From assembly GCA_006176705.1 (NCBI GenBank), contig QRFJ01004284.1, positions 1 through 64,000 of the forward strand: a DNA stretch of 64,000 nt, read 5' to 3'. The position numbers and the translations under genes are program-made. The DNA is from Cocos nucifera (taxonomy: Eukaryota > Streptophyta > Magnoliopsida > Arecales > Arecaceae). Each line of letters begins with the position of its first letter. The first letter of the stretch is position 1. Shown here one piece after another: positions 7,893-21,163 of the stretch. Under the pieces are notes generated by a model that saw nothing but the letters and a program-made list of their open reading frames with translations, was not told the DNA's origin and did not search any database.

Positions 7893-10172
7893 TGTTAGAT
7901 ATATGTGCCCTAGAAGCCAGAATTGGCTGACACTTGTAATACACTTCTAGGGGCAAAATTATAATTTTGACTAAAATCAATAAATGGGTTATTTTCTATC
8001 ACATATGTGTATTTAGTGTCTGTGATACATCCTTTGAGTTAATGGTAATGATAATTCATATTTTCAAGAGTTGAAAATTTAAGACATGAATAATCATTAT
8101 TAACTCATAAATTGCTCCTGACCATAGGATCATCACGAGGATGGTGATTGATCCGGAAGGTTGGTGTACAATCGCTTCTCTTTAGTAGATGAGTCTTGAG
8201 TCTACGGTGTGGAGACACCGGAGCGAGAGTACAGGTACTCGTTAGAGAACGAGGGCACTGAGCGTGACCACCTCGAGTAGTCATTAGGGAGTCTACCTTC
8301 TCGTCAATGACTGACTCGATGCTGCAGTAGTGTGTCTGGTTCTTTGACCTGAGGTGCATCGGCAGTTCACCTTGAGGGTGTTATAGTTTGACTACACCAT
8401 TACTCGGTCTCCTAGCCATATGGAACCCTGAGGTGTATGTTGGCTATAGCATGTTCATTGTAGGAACTGGATGGCATCAAGATGGAATCTATCTACCTCG
8501 GTGGTAGAGGAGCAGCCCTATGATAATCATGAGAATCAAGTCCAGAAGCCCATGGCCATGGCAGAGTGAAATAATAGAAAGAGTTTCTATTTAGATTTTC
8601 ACATTGGACTCGAATCGAATGATTACATCATATGACAGAAACTAGGGTTTGACGAGTTTACCTTAACCCTAATCTGATCGGGGCTCAAGATAGAAGAACT
8701 TAATCACACAGGTAGCTGCACCAAGAGGTTCGCATTCAGCTCTGATGGGTTGCCACCATATACTGCTAGGTGTCACTGGTGGATTTTGGGAGCAATTAGA
8801 ATGATTTAGATGATCGATCATTCTAGCTGTTCGAATCAGAAGAGTTCTGATCCATCGAAAGGAGTTTCGATGATGTCGATGATAGAGATCATGACATATC
8901 CCATTACCATACAGAACTGAACCTAACTGGGTCACACAAACAAGGGTTTGAATCTGGTGATCATCAATTGAACTGATCTAGTTCAATTGATCTGAATGAG
9001 ATTCAATTAGGTTCAAGGAAATCGTGCTAGCACTCGATTGAACCTAACGTTCTTCTTTTGCTATCATAAATAAGTTGTCCTGTCTGAGCCAAAGGAGTTT
9101 GTGCTCAATCAGAGGCCTTCATATGGTCTGACTGGAGGTTGTCCAAGTCAGAAAAGGTTGTCTTATTTTGTAAGACATTACCTGCCATTTTTGGTCACCT
9201 GCCATTTCTTGTTCTTTGACTTTGGTCAAAAGTCTACCTTTGACTGGTCAAACGTTGACCATTGACACTTTGACTTTTGACCACATGTCATGCACCTATT
9301 GGAGAGCTGGTGGGGGCCTGTCCCCCTGCCAGAACCTGGCAAGGAGGAAGGGCGCACGCCACCCTAGGCGTGTGCCCAAGTTGGAGGCGCCTAGGAGTCC
9401 TTGTTGGACAAGGACTCCATCTCCTTTTTGGATTCCAATTAGAGTTCTTCTAAGAACCAACTTTGACTGGTCTTAGGCACCCTCTAAGGAGGAATCCAGG
9501 GGACTCTATTCCCACCAATCAGATTTAGATCTGATTTCACAAAGGGTTGTGATTGGTTGGGAAGAAGAGGAGTTGGATCACAGCTAGTCTATAAATAAGA
9601 CCCTGTACGCCCAACTCAGATTATGAGATTGAATAAGAGTTTCCATACCCCCAAGGCTGCCTCTCCCCTCCTTCTCCATGCCAAACCACCTTCTCCCCTT
9701 GCTCTCCACGTCCAAAAGGAGTTTTGGATTTTTGTTGGTGCGATTCAAGCAAGAGAAAGGCGATCAAAAGCAAGAAGGCTGCGCTGCTGCAAAGGACGAC
9801 TGCTGATCTTCAAAAGGAGTTTTGAAGATCCTCCAGATCAGATCCAGATCTGATTTTTGGAGACATGATAGAGAAGAAGAGGATCTCCAGATCCAACCCA
9901 AGTGGATATCGGTAGAGGCCAGGCGCTTGCGTGGCTAGATTCAGAACCTTCCGCTGCATACAGGATCATCAATAGGATAATAGGATTACCCAAATCAGGT
10001 AAATTAAATTTGATTTAATTTATCCTTATTTATTTTATTTATTAAAATAAGAAGAATCGGATCTAAAACATTCCAGATCTGATATAGATCAAAGAGAAAA
10101 ATTTTTGAAATATATCTCTTGATCTGATCAGATCTCAACGAACCTGGATCGGGAAATCAGGATTTCCCTTCA
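7893..10172 (+). repeat. 3' LTR of element A
   Basis: 2280 bp, TG...CA. Nearly identical to the 5' LTR over its first 1.65 kb, with clearly more differences in the last 0.6 kb. It includes the TTGAC cluster (9216-9281) and TATA box (9590-9597). It ends inside the B LTR. Confidence 0.95.
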
Positions 10173-12255
10173 CTTATTACCCTATGATGATCCTACTGAT
10201 TGCCTAAGGTTCTGGATGTAGCCATGCAATTGTTTGGTCTCTACCGGTATCCACTCGAGCAAAATCTAGAGATCTTCTTCTTCTTAATCTTTCCTCCAAA
10301 GATTGGATCTGGATTTGATCTTGAAGATCTTCAAAATAATTTTTAAAGATCCCATGTCGTCTCTTGCAGTAGTGATGCCTTCTTCCTTTCTTATCGCCTT
10401 TTTCTTATCTGGATCACACCAAACTTGAGCCCAAGGCCTCCTAGGCATGGAGAGGAGAGAGAGGATTAGAGGTAGGCATGGAGGACAGTAGAGAAGGCTA
10501 TGTGGTGTGGGCAAGGGAAGAGCTCTCTCAAACCTAGGCGTAGATAAGGTTTATATAGACCCTGCTACGCCATGCAGTGCCACATCATCTTGGCCAATAA
10601 CATCTCTACGTGCAATCAGATCTAAATCTAATTGATAGGATGACATCATCTAATCCAATCAGATGAGAGCCCCTCTTAAACATCCTTAGGTGGCTCCAAG
10701 ACTGGTCAAAGTAGAGCCTTTGGTGCCACCTTGTTTGATATCATGAAGCAACCTGGAGACACATCTGTATGGGACTCCAGGCATCATTATCCTTAGGTGC
10801 ATGCCTCCCTAGGCATGCACCCCCTCCTTTCCTCTTTCTAGTAGGGGGACAAACCCCCATCTATTGTCTTATGGGTGCATGACATATGGGTAGATGTCCA
10901 AGTCTCAAAGGTCAATGTTTGACCAAAGTTAAAAGACAAGAATTAGCAGGTGACGAAAAATGGTAGATGTTATCTCAAATTTATCTCATAAATTAAGACA
11001 ACCCTTTTTTGATCTAGACAAGCTCAAGTTAGACCATGTAAAGGTACCTGAGTTAGCCCAAACACATTTGGCTCAGTCGAGATAATATTTGATGATTATT
11101 GAAGGAGAACATTAGGCTCAATCGTGTGCTAGCACGATTTTCTTGAATCTAATTAAATCTAATTCAAATCAATTGAACTGGGTTAATCCAATTGATGATA
11201 TCCAGATCCAAACTCTTGTCTGTGTGATCTAGTTAGGTTCAGTTCCATATGTTAATGAAATATGTCACAATCTCTATCATTGACATCATTGAAACACCTT
11301 CCAATGGATCAGAACATTTCTGATTCAGACAACTAGAATGATCGATCATCCAAATCATTCTAATTGCTCTCAAAATTCACCAATGACATCTAGCAGTATA
11401 TGGTGGCAACCCATCAGAACTAAAAATGAACCTCTCGATGCAGTTACCTGTGTGATTAAGTTCTTCTATCTTGAGCCCCGATCAGATTAGGATTGAGGTG
11501 AACTTATCAAACACTAATATCCATCATTTGAATTAATCATTCGATTCAAATCCAATGTTAAAATCTTAATAGAAACTCTTTCTATTATTTCACTCTGCCA
11601 TGGCCATGGGCTTATGGATTTGATTCTCGTAATCATCACAGGGCTACTCCTCATCTACCGAGATAGATAGATTCCCTCTGGGTGCAATCTAATTCCTACA
11701 ATGAACATGCTGTAGCCAACATATACCTCAGGGTTTCAAATGGCTAAGAGACCGAGTCATGGTGTAGTCAAACTATAACACCCTCAAGGTAAACTACCGA
11801 TGCACCTCAAGTCAAAAAACCATACACACCACTGCATCTTCAAGCTAGTCATCGATGAGAAGGTAGACTTCCTAATGACTGCTTGAGGTGGTCACGCTTA
11901 GTGTCCACGTTCTCTAACGAGTACCTGTACTCTTGCTTCGATATCTGTACATCGTAGACTCAAGACTCATCTACTATAAAGAAGCGATTGTACACTAACC
12001 TTTCGGATCAATCATCATCCTCATGATGATCCTATGGTCAGGAGTATTTTATGAGTTAATAATGAAAATTCATGTAACTCTTGAAAATAAGAATTATCAT
12101 TGCTATTAACTCAAGGGATGTATCACAGACACTAAATACACACTATGATAGAAAATAATCCATTTTATTATTTATAGTCAAAATTATAATTTTGTCCTTA
12201 AAAATGTATAATAAGTGTCAGCCAATTCTGGCTTCTAGGGCATACATATCTAACA
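10173..12255 (-). repeat. 3' LTR of element B, truncated by A
   Basis: Reverse-complement LTR ending in CTAACA at 12255. The missing 3' part, about 200 bp, should lie left of A. It has only about two TTGAC cores where A has eight (near 10902-10925), and the TATA region is recognisable near 10545. Confidence 0.88.
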
Positions 12256-14909
12256 AACTTCTACTTGACCTAAAGCCAATTGGCTATAATTCTAAGTCCC
12301 ATCTTCTCAAGGTGGGATTCGATCTTTTATTGGCCCGACGGCTTTGTAAGTGGATCTGCCGCATTATTTGCAGAGCCGACTATCTTGACCTCGACGTAAC
12401 TTTTCTTGAGGTAATCGCGGATGAGATGGTATTGCCGCTCGATGTGCTTAGATTTTTGGTGAGGCCTCGACTCCTTAGCTAGGGCTATGGAGCCATTATT
12501 GTTGCGGTATAGAGGAATGGCATCTGATGGCATCAGTCCAATCTCTGTGGCAAACTTCTTATATCAGAATGCTTCCTTTGTAGCTGCTGACGCAGCGATG
12601 TACTCTGCTTCCATAGTGGAATCTGCTATCACTATCTGCTTGAAACTCTTTCAACTGACAGCACCATCATTACACACAAATAGATTCCTAGATGTCGACT
12701 TTCGATCATCTATCGCAGACATAACATCCAAGTCCGTATATCCCTAGACTTGTAGTTCTCCATTACTAAAAACCAACAACATATCCTTAGTTCTTCTAAA
12801 GTACTTAAGAATACATTTCATTGAAGTTCAATGTTCTTCATCTAGATTCGACTGATATCTGCTCATGACACTCACAGCATGGACTATATCAGGTCGTGTA
12901 CCTAACGTGGCATATATGAGGCTCCCTATTGCTAAAGCATAAGAGAACTTGCTTATGCTTTCTATCTCCTCAGGTGTGCTAGGGCACATCTTCTTGGAAA
13001 GATGAATGTCATGTCTGAAGGGTACCAAACTCCTCTTAGAGTTTTTCATACTAAACCTCTTTAGCACTTCCTCTATATACATCTTCTGTGAAAGTCCAAG
13101 CATCCTATTCGGTCTATCTCTATAGACCTTAATTTCTAGAATAAAGGATGCTTCTCTTAGAACTTTCATGAAGAATTCTTTCGATAACCATATTTTAACT
13201 GATCAACATGGGAATATCATTCCTAATAAGGAAAATATCATCCACGTATAATATGAGAAAGACAATAGCGTTCTCATTGATCTTTTTGAAGATACATGGT
13301 TCCTCCTCATTCTTGATGAAATCAAATAATTTGATCATATCATTAAAATGAGTATTCCAGCTCCGAGATGCTTGCTTAAGTACATATAAGGACCTTTGCA
13401 GTTTGCATACTTTGTGATCAGTATCACTGGATGTGAAACCTAGCGGCTATTCCATATAGATATCTTTCTTGAGGTATCCATTTAAGAACACCGCTTTCAC
13501 GTCCATTTGCCATATTTCATAACCAAAATAGGCTGCAATAGCATGCAATGCGGATGGATTTTAGCATAGCTACTAGTGAAAAGATATCCTAATAGTCAAT
13601 GCTTTTGCATGGACTATAACCTTTTGCTACTAATCTAGCTTTGAAAGTCTCCACATTTCCATCTGCACCAATCTTTCTCTTGTTGATCTATTTACATCCA
13701 ATAGATACTATACCTTCTGATGGATCTACCAAGGTTCAGACTTGGTTTGAGTGCATCGAGTCAATTTCTGACTTCATTGCCTCTAATCATTTCTCAGAGT
13801 CGATATTCGATATCGTCTTGTCATAGGTTTTGGGATCATCACCATGAACCCCATTACCTACGAGGAACATTTTCTCCACTTCTTCTAAAATAGTATATAA
13901 TTACCTCTCTGAAAGATCGAAAATCCTTTTCGATTTATGAGATGGAGGAGGTAGTGATTGTATTGGCTCAACCTGATTTGGTTCTATTTGGTCCTTAGCT
14001 CGTTGCTCTTATGAGACTTTCTCCTCGAGCTTCATCTACTTTTCAATGCCACCATCTTGAATAAACTATTTTTCAAGAAAGATGGCATATCAACTCATAA
14101 TCATATTGTGATATTCTAGGATGTAGAAATAATATCCTAATGACTCTTTAAGATATCCTATAAATCAAGCTCTAAAGGACCTATAGTCTAACTTGTCCGC
14201 TTGTTGTCTTTTGACATGAGCCGAACAATCCCAAATTTTGAAATGACTTAGACTTGATTTCTTATCATGCCATATCTCATACAGTGCGGTAGGAACAATT
14301 TTAGAAGAAACCCTACTAAGTAAGTATATTGCAATTAACAGACTATGTCCTCAAAAAAATCAGGAAGGTCTATGAAGCTCATCATGGATCGGACCATATC
14401 TAATAGGATTCGATTTCTCTATTCTAAAATCTCATTGAGTTGAGGTATTCTAGGTAGAGTCCATTGAGAGATTATGCCATTTTGCTTGAGATAGTCAAGG
14501 AATTTCCGACTAAGATATTCGCCTTCTTGATCTGATTGAAGAACCTTAATGAGTTTTTCAATTTGCTTTTCTACTTCATGTCTGAATTCATTAAACTATT
14601 CAAAAGCTTCAAACTTGTGTCTCATAAGATACACATATCCATATCGAGATAAATCATCGGTAAAGGTTATGAAGTAGACAAAATTACCTATAGCCGACAC
14701 ATCAAATAGGCTGCGTACATCAGTATATACAAGGACAAGAAGATCCATGGCCCTTTTTGCATGTCCTACAAAAGGGAGCTTAGTCATTTTGCCATGAAGA
14801 TAAGATTCATAAATTGGATATGACTCGAAAGTCAACGAACTCAATAGCCCAATTTTCTTTAATTTGTTAACCCTATCTTCTAGTATATGACCTAGTCTTA
14901 GATGCAATA
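12256..14909 (-). pseudogene. pol: RNase H, RT and integrase remnants (B)
   Basis: Read leftwards from 14909: integrase core, then RT, then RNase H ending near 12290. Fragments include integrase 14596-14970, RT 12828-13169 (YIEEVLKRFSM) and RNase H 12327-12533 (SKHIERQYH, ADPLTKP). The 14596-14970 reading runs into C, so only its part below 14910 belongs to B. The stop between integrase and RT is TAG (14066-14068 on the reverse strand). Unlike A and F, the RNase H middle is not deleted. Stops and indels are spread throughout. Confidence 0.88.
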
Positions 14910-17196
14910 TGAAGGAAAATCCTGATTTCCTAGACCAAGTTCGTTCAGATCGGATCGGATCAAGAGACATATTTCAAAAATTTTTCTCTTTGATCCTAAT
15001 CAAATCTGGGATATTTTAGATCTGATTATTATTATTTTAGAAATTAAAATAAAATTAGATAAATTAAATTAGATTTAATTTACCTTGATATGGGTAATCC
15101 TATTACCCGTTGATGATCCTGTATGCAGCGGAAGGTTCTGGATCTAGCCATGCAAGTGCCTGACCTCTACCAATATCCACTCGAACTGGATTTGGAGATC
15201 CTATTCTTCTCTATCACATCTCCAAAAATTAGATCTGGATCTGATCTGGAGGATCTTCAAAACTCTTTTTGAAGATCAGCAGTCATCCTTTGCAGCAGTG
15301 CAGCCTTCTAGCTTTCAGTCGCCTTTCTTTGATCTGGATTGCACCAACCAAGAACCAAAACTCTTTTGGATGTGGAGAGGAGAGGGAGAAGATGCTTTGG
15401 CATGGAGGAGGAGAGGAGAAAAGGCCTTGGGGCATGGAGAATTGTGATTCCTTTCAATCTTCATCTTGAGTTGGGCGCAGGGTCTTATTTATAGACTATC
15501 TGTGATCCAACTCCTCTTCTTCCCAACCAATCACAACTCTTTGTGAAATCAGATCTAAATCTGATTGGTGGGAATAGAGTCCCCTGGATTCCTCCTTAGA
15601 GGGTGCCTAAGACCAGTCAAAGTTGGTTCTTAGGAGAACTCTAATTGGAATCCAAAAAGGAGATGGAGTCCCTGTCCAACAGGGACTCCTAGGCGCCTCC
15701 AACTTGGGCACACGCCAAGGGTGGCGTGCGCCCTCTTCCTTGCCAGGTTCTGGCAGGGGGACAGGCCCCCACCAGCTCTCCAATAGGTGCATGACATGTG
15801 GACAGAAAGTCAAAGTGTCAATGGTCAACATTTGACCAGTCAAAGGTAGACTTTTGACCAAAGTCAAAGAACGAAGAAATGGCAGGTGACCAAAAATGGC
15901 AGGTAATGTCTTACAAAATAAGACAACCTTTTCTGACTTGGACAACCTCCAGTCAGACCATATGAAGGCCTCTGATTGAGCACAAACTCCTTTGGCTCAG
16001 TCAGGACAACTTATTTATGATAGTAAAAGAAGAACGTTAGGTTCAATCGAGTGCTAGCACGATTTTCTTGAACCTAATTGAATCTCATTCAGATCAATTG
16101 AACTGGATCAGTTCAATTGATGATCACCAGATTCAAACCCTTATTTGTGTGACCCAGTTAGGTTCAGTTCTGTATGGTAATGGGATATGTCATGATCTCT
16201 ATCATCGACATCATCGAAACTCCTTTCGATGGATCAGAACTCTTCTGATTCGAACAGCTAGAATGATCGATCATCTAAATCATTCTAATTGCTCCCAAAA
16301 TCCACCAGTGACACCTAGCAGTATATGGTGGCAACCCATCAGAGCTGAATGCGAACCTCTTGGTGCAGCTACCTGTGTGATTAAGTTCTTCTATCTTGAG
16401 CCCCGATCAGATTAGGGTTAAGGTGAAACTCGTCAAACCCTAGTTTCTGTCATATGATGTAATCATTCGATTCAAGTCCAATGTGAAAATCTAAATAGAA
16501 ACTCTTTCTATTATTTCACTCTGCCATGGCCATGGACTTCTGGACTTGATTCTCATGATCATCATAGGGCTGCTCCTCTACCACCGAGGTAGATAGATTC
16601 CATCTTGATGCCAATCCAGTTCCTACAATGAACATGCTATAGCCAACATACACCTCAGGGTTCCATATGGCTAGGAGACCGAGTAATGGTGTAGTCAAAC
16701 TATAACACCCTCAAGGTGAACTGCCGATGCACCTCAGGTCAAAGAACCAGACACACTACTGCAGCATCGAGTCAGTCATTGACGAGAAGGTAGACTTCCC
16801 TAATGACTACTCGAGGTGGTCACGCTCAGTGCCCTCGTTCTCTAACGAGTACCTGTACTCTCGCTCCGGTGTCTCCACACCGTAGACTCAAGACTCATCT
16901 ACTAAAGAGAAGCGATTGTACACCAACCTTTCCGGATCAATCACCATCCTCGTGATGATCCTATGGTCGGGAGCATTTTATGAGTTAATAATGATTATTC
17001 ATGTCTTAAATTTTCAACTCTTGAAAATATGAATTATCATTACCATTAACTCAAAGGATGTATCACAGACACTAAATACACATATGTGATAGAAAATAAC
17101 CCATTTTATTGATTATAGTCAAAATTATAATTTTGCCCCTAGAAGTGTATTACAAGTGTCAGCCAATTCTGGCTTCTAGGGCACATATATCTAACA
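14910..17196 (-). repeat. 3' LTR of element C
   Basis: 2287 bp, reverse complement, with CTAACA at the right edge. It holds seven TTGAC cores at 15809-15867. Compared by eye with 23042-25326, the middle part is close while both edges are more diverged. Confidence 0.93.
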
Positions 17197-17207
17197 ATCT
17201 CCCACTT
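17197..17207 (-). other. Polypurine tract of C
   Basis: ATCTCCCACTT on the plus strand reads AAGTGGGAGAT on the element strand, directly next to the 3' LTR. It is identical to A. Confidence 0.85.
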
Positions 17208-17210
17208 GTC

Positions 17211-19013
17211 CTAAAGCCAATTGGCTACAAGTCTAAGTCCCATCTTCTCAAGGTGGGCTTCGATCTTCTGCTGGCCCAACGGCTTTGTAAGTGGGTCTGC
17301 CACATTATCTGCGGAGTTGACTCTCTTGACCTCGACGTAACCCTTCTCGAGGTAATCGCGGATGAGGTGGTATCGCCGCTCAATATGCTTGGATTTCTGG
17401 TGAGACCTCGGCTCCTTAGCAAGGGCTATGGCGCCATTGTTGTCGCAGTATAGAGGAATGGCATCTGATGGCATTACTCCATTTCTGCAGCAAACTTCTT
17501 GTACCAGAATGCTTCCTTCGCAGCCTCTGATGCAGCGATATATTCTGCTTCCATGGTGGAATCTGCTATCACGGTTTGCTTGGAACTCTTCCAGCTGACA
17601 GCACCACCATTGCACACAAACAGACTCCCAGATGTCGACTTTCGATCATCTATATCGGACATGAAATCCGAGTCTGTGTATCCCTGGACTTGGAGTTCTC
17701 CATTACCAAAGACCAACATCATATCCTTAGTTCTTCTCAAGTACTTAAGGATACATTTCACAGAAGTCCAGTGTTCTTCACCTGGATTTGACTGATATCT
17801 GCTTGTGACACTCACAGCATGGGCTATATCAGGTCGTGTACATAGCATGGCATACATGAGGCTCCCTATTGCAGAAGCATAAGGGATCTTGCTCATGCGT
17901 TCTATTTCCTCAGGTGTGCTAGGGCACATCTTCTTGGAAAGATGAATACCATGTCTGAAGGGTATTAATCCCCTCTTAGAGTTTTCCATACTAAACCTCT
18001 TTAGTACTTCCTCTATGTACATCTTCTGTGAAAGTCCTAGCATCCTATTCGGTCTATCCCTATAGACCTTAATTCCTAGAATAAAGGATGCTTCACCTAG
18101 GTCTTTCATGGAGAATTCCTTGGACAACCATAATTTTGACTGATTGTCAACATGGGAATATCATTCCCAATAAGGAGGATGTCATCCACGTACAATACGA
18201 GGAAGACAACAGCGCTCCCACTGACCTTTTTGAAAACACATGGTTCCTCTTCATTTTTGATGAAACCAAACTTTTTGATCACATCATTGAAACGAGTGTT
18301 CCAGCTCCGAGATGCTTGCTTAAGTCCATATATGGACCTTTGCAGCTTGCAAACCTTGTGATCAGTATCACTGGATGTGAAACCTAGCGGCTGTTCCATA
18401 TAGATATCTTCCTCAAGATATCCATTTAAGAATGCCGTTTTCACGTCCATTTGCCATATTTCATAATCGAAATAGGCTGCAACGGCAAGCAATGTGCGGA
18501 TGGATTTTAGCATAGCCACTGGGAAAAAGGTATCCTGATAGTCAATGCCTTCGCGTTGACTATAACCTTTTGCCACTAGTCTAGCCTTGAATGTCTCCAC
18601 ATTTCCCATCTGCACCAATCTTTCTCTTGAAGATCCATTTACACCCAATAGGTACTATACCTTCTGGTGGATCTACCAAGGTCCAGACTTGGTTTGAGTG
18701 CATCGAGTCAATTTCTGACTGCATTGCCTCTAGCCATTTCTCGGAGTCGATATCTGATATCGCCTCGTTGTAGGTTTTGGGATCATCACCATGAGCACCA
18801 TTACCTACGAGGAACATTTTCTCTACTTCCTCTGAAATAATACCTAAGTATCTTTCAGGGGGATGGAAAACTCTTTCCGATCTACGAGGTGGAGGAGGTA
18901 GTGTTCTTATTGGCTCAACCTGATTTGGTTCCAATTGGTCCTTAGCTCGTTCCACTTGTGAGACTTTCTCATCAAGCTTGATCTGCTTTTCCAATGCCGC
19001 TATCTTGAATAAA
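17211..19013 (-). pseudogene. pol: RT and RNase H (C)
   Basis: RT spans about 18773 to 17700 with YVDD at 18181-18192. RNase H follows with the complete MEAEYIAAS, DNNGAIALA and ADPLTKPLG segments, ending at the stop 17211-17213. Breaks relative to A: an indel near 18127-18145, a one-base loss near 17480 and an extra A just after the shared TAG, which puts the RT frame out of step with integrase. This is the best guide to what the A and F RNase H deletions removed. Confidence 0.88.
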
Positions 19014-19870
19014 CTATTTTTCAAGAAAGATGGCATGTCGACTCACAATCACATTGTGGTCTTCTGGAATGTAGAAATAGTATCCTAATGACTCTTTAGG
19101 ATATCCTATGAATCGAGCTCTGAAAGGACCTAAACTCTAACTTGTCCGCTTGTTGTCTTTTGACATGAGCCGGACAACCCCAAATTCTGAGATGACTCAG
19201 ACTTGGTTTCTTACCGTGCCATATCTCATACGGTGTGGTAGGAACGGTTTTAGAGGAAACCCTATTCAGTAGATAAATTGAAGTTAACAATGAGTGTCCC
19301 CAAAGAAAATCAGGGAGGTCTGTGAAGCTCATCATGGATCGAACCATATCCAATAGAGTCCGATTTCTCCATTCTGAAACCCCGTTGAGTTGAGGTGTTC
19401 CTGGTGGAGTCCATTGAGAGACTATGCCATTTTCCTTGAGATAGTCTAGGAATTCCCGGCTAAGGTATTCACCTCCTCGATCTGATCGAAGAACCTTAAT
19501 GGGTTTTTCCAGTTTGTTTTTCTACTTCATGTCTGAATTCTTTGAACTTTTCAAAAGCTTCAGACTTGTGTCTCATAAGATACACATACCCATACCTAGA
19601 CAGATCATCGGTAAAGGTAATGAAGTAGACAAAATTGCCTCTAGCCGGCACATCAAATGGGCCGCACACATCAGTATGTACTAGGGCAAGGAGATCTGTG
19701 GCCCTCTCCCCATGTCCAACAAAAGGGAGTTTAGTCATTTTGCCTTGAAGACAAGATTCACAAGTTGGATATGACTCGGAAAGTCAATGGACTCAATAGC
19801 CCATTTTTCTCCAATTTGTTGATCCTATCTTCTGCTATATGACCTAATCTCAGGTGCCATAGATATCTAT
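19014..19870 (-). pseudogene. pol: Integrase (C)
   Basis: HHCC region near 19860-19750, catalytic Asp in HTDVCGP (near 19678) and in RSDRGGEY (near 19488), and Glu of the NGVSE motif near 19375. The frame is broken by small indels near 19120, 19512 and 19788. It ends at TAG (19014-19016, reverse strand) in the same FLEK-stop-FIQD position as A. Confidence 0.85.
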
Positions 19871-21163
19871 CGTTTGGACTATCCCTAGGTCGTTTGGCAT
19901 TCACGTTTTGCTCGATAGTTAGAATAGGTACATCAATATGTAGCTGATAAAGACCATTAATAAGAAAACCATTTGCAATTTTATTTCTTTCATAAAGAAT
20001 GTTACAATGGTCCTTAAAGAAGGTAATCACATAGCCTTCTTGTGCTAAGCATGAAACAGAAATCAAATTCCTGCTAGCTGCAGGCACATAATAACAGTCT
20101 TTCAAAACTAAGTCTAAACCAGATGGTAATCGAAGAGGGTATGTTCCCACGGCTACTGCAGCAACTCTTGCTCCATTACCGATGCGTAGGATCATGTCTC
20201 CATCCCTCAGCCTCCTGCTATCCTCAAGACCCTGCATGAAAGTGCACAGATGAGCACTAGAACCAGAGTCAAGCACCCAACTGGATGCAGAAGAAATCCG
20301 TAAGGTTAGACTCAATAACGAGCATACCTCCAGAAGGACCTTCCTTCTTGTTCTTCAGGGTGGCCAGGTAAGTAGGGCAGTTCCGCTTCCAATGGCCGTC
20401 GCTGTTGCAATGGAAACACTTTCCTTTGACATCGGCCTTTTTCTTCGGCTCTGCCTTCTTCTTCTTTGATCCTTCCACCTTTTGCTTTTTCACAGACTTC
20501 TTTTTCTTTCCATAAGACTTTCTTTTGGAAGAAGTCCGTTCCATAGCAAGAACTGAGCCTTTAGAACCTTTCATAGAAAGCTCAGCGGTAACCAGCATAT
20601 TCATTAATTCGGCCAAGGAATTTTGAAGTTTATGCATGTGGTAATTCATGATGAATTGCCCATATGCATCAGTCAAGGATTGCAGAATAATATCGTTCTG
20701 CAGGTCCAAGTCTAACTTCACACCGAGCTTCTCAAGCTCTTCCATGTCCTTGATCATTGTCAGACAGTGATCTTGGACTGACTGCCCATCACGCATCTTA
20801 GCCTTAAAAAGTCATTTCGTGACTTGATATTTGGCTGCGCGACTCTGTTCACCAAACATCTCCTGCAGGTGAGCCAACATTTGGCGAGCAGTCCCGATAT
20901 CTTCATGTTGGCGCTGGAGCTCATCAGACATCGAGCCCAACATGTAATATCTGGCCTTATTATCTTCGTCTATCCATTTTTCCAGAGACGCTCTCTGTTC
21001 AATGGATGGACGGGCTGGTAAGGTGGGAGGGTCCTGGTCCAATAACATGGGTTAACTTCTCGAAACCCAAAATAATTTTGTAGTTCCTGAGCCAATCTTT
21101 ATAATTGGGTCCGGTCAGTCTATGTGTGTCCAGGATACGTGCCAATGGGTTGGACGCAGACAT
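19871..21163 (-). pseudogene. gag: gag, zinc knuckle and protease (C)
   Basis: gag starts at ATG (21161-21163 reverse). It runs to TGA (20812-20814), resumes in frame with the lysine-rich stretch and an intact zinc knuckle (near 20420-20380), then reaches protease D-S-G (near 20268). A short frame shift separates zinc knuckle and protease near 20295. Relative to C, the protease of A has a 2-bp insertion; C keeps this stretch in frame down to about 19788. Confidence 0.87.

Larger units (their letters stand above)
1..10172 (+). mobile_element. Copia element A (2.3-kb-LTR family), nearly complete
   Basis: LTR retrotransposon in the order 5' LTR, PBS, long leader, gag, protease, integrase, RT, RNase H, polypurine tract, 3' LTR. 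That domain order is the copia order. The window opens 33 bp inside the 5' LTR, judged from the 3' LTR copy. A is inserted in the 3' LTR of element B: sequence right of 10172 is the reverse complement of the same LTR family, resuming about 200 bp from the B LTR end. The right flank is CTTAT; the left duplication lies outside the window. gag-pol carries a stop in gag, two small insertions, two stops before RT and a deletion in RNase H, so it cannot encode a full polyprotein as read. Confidence 0.95.
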
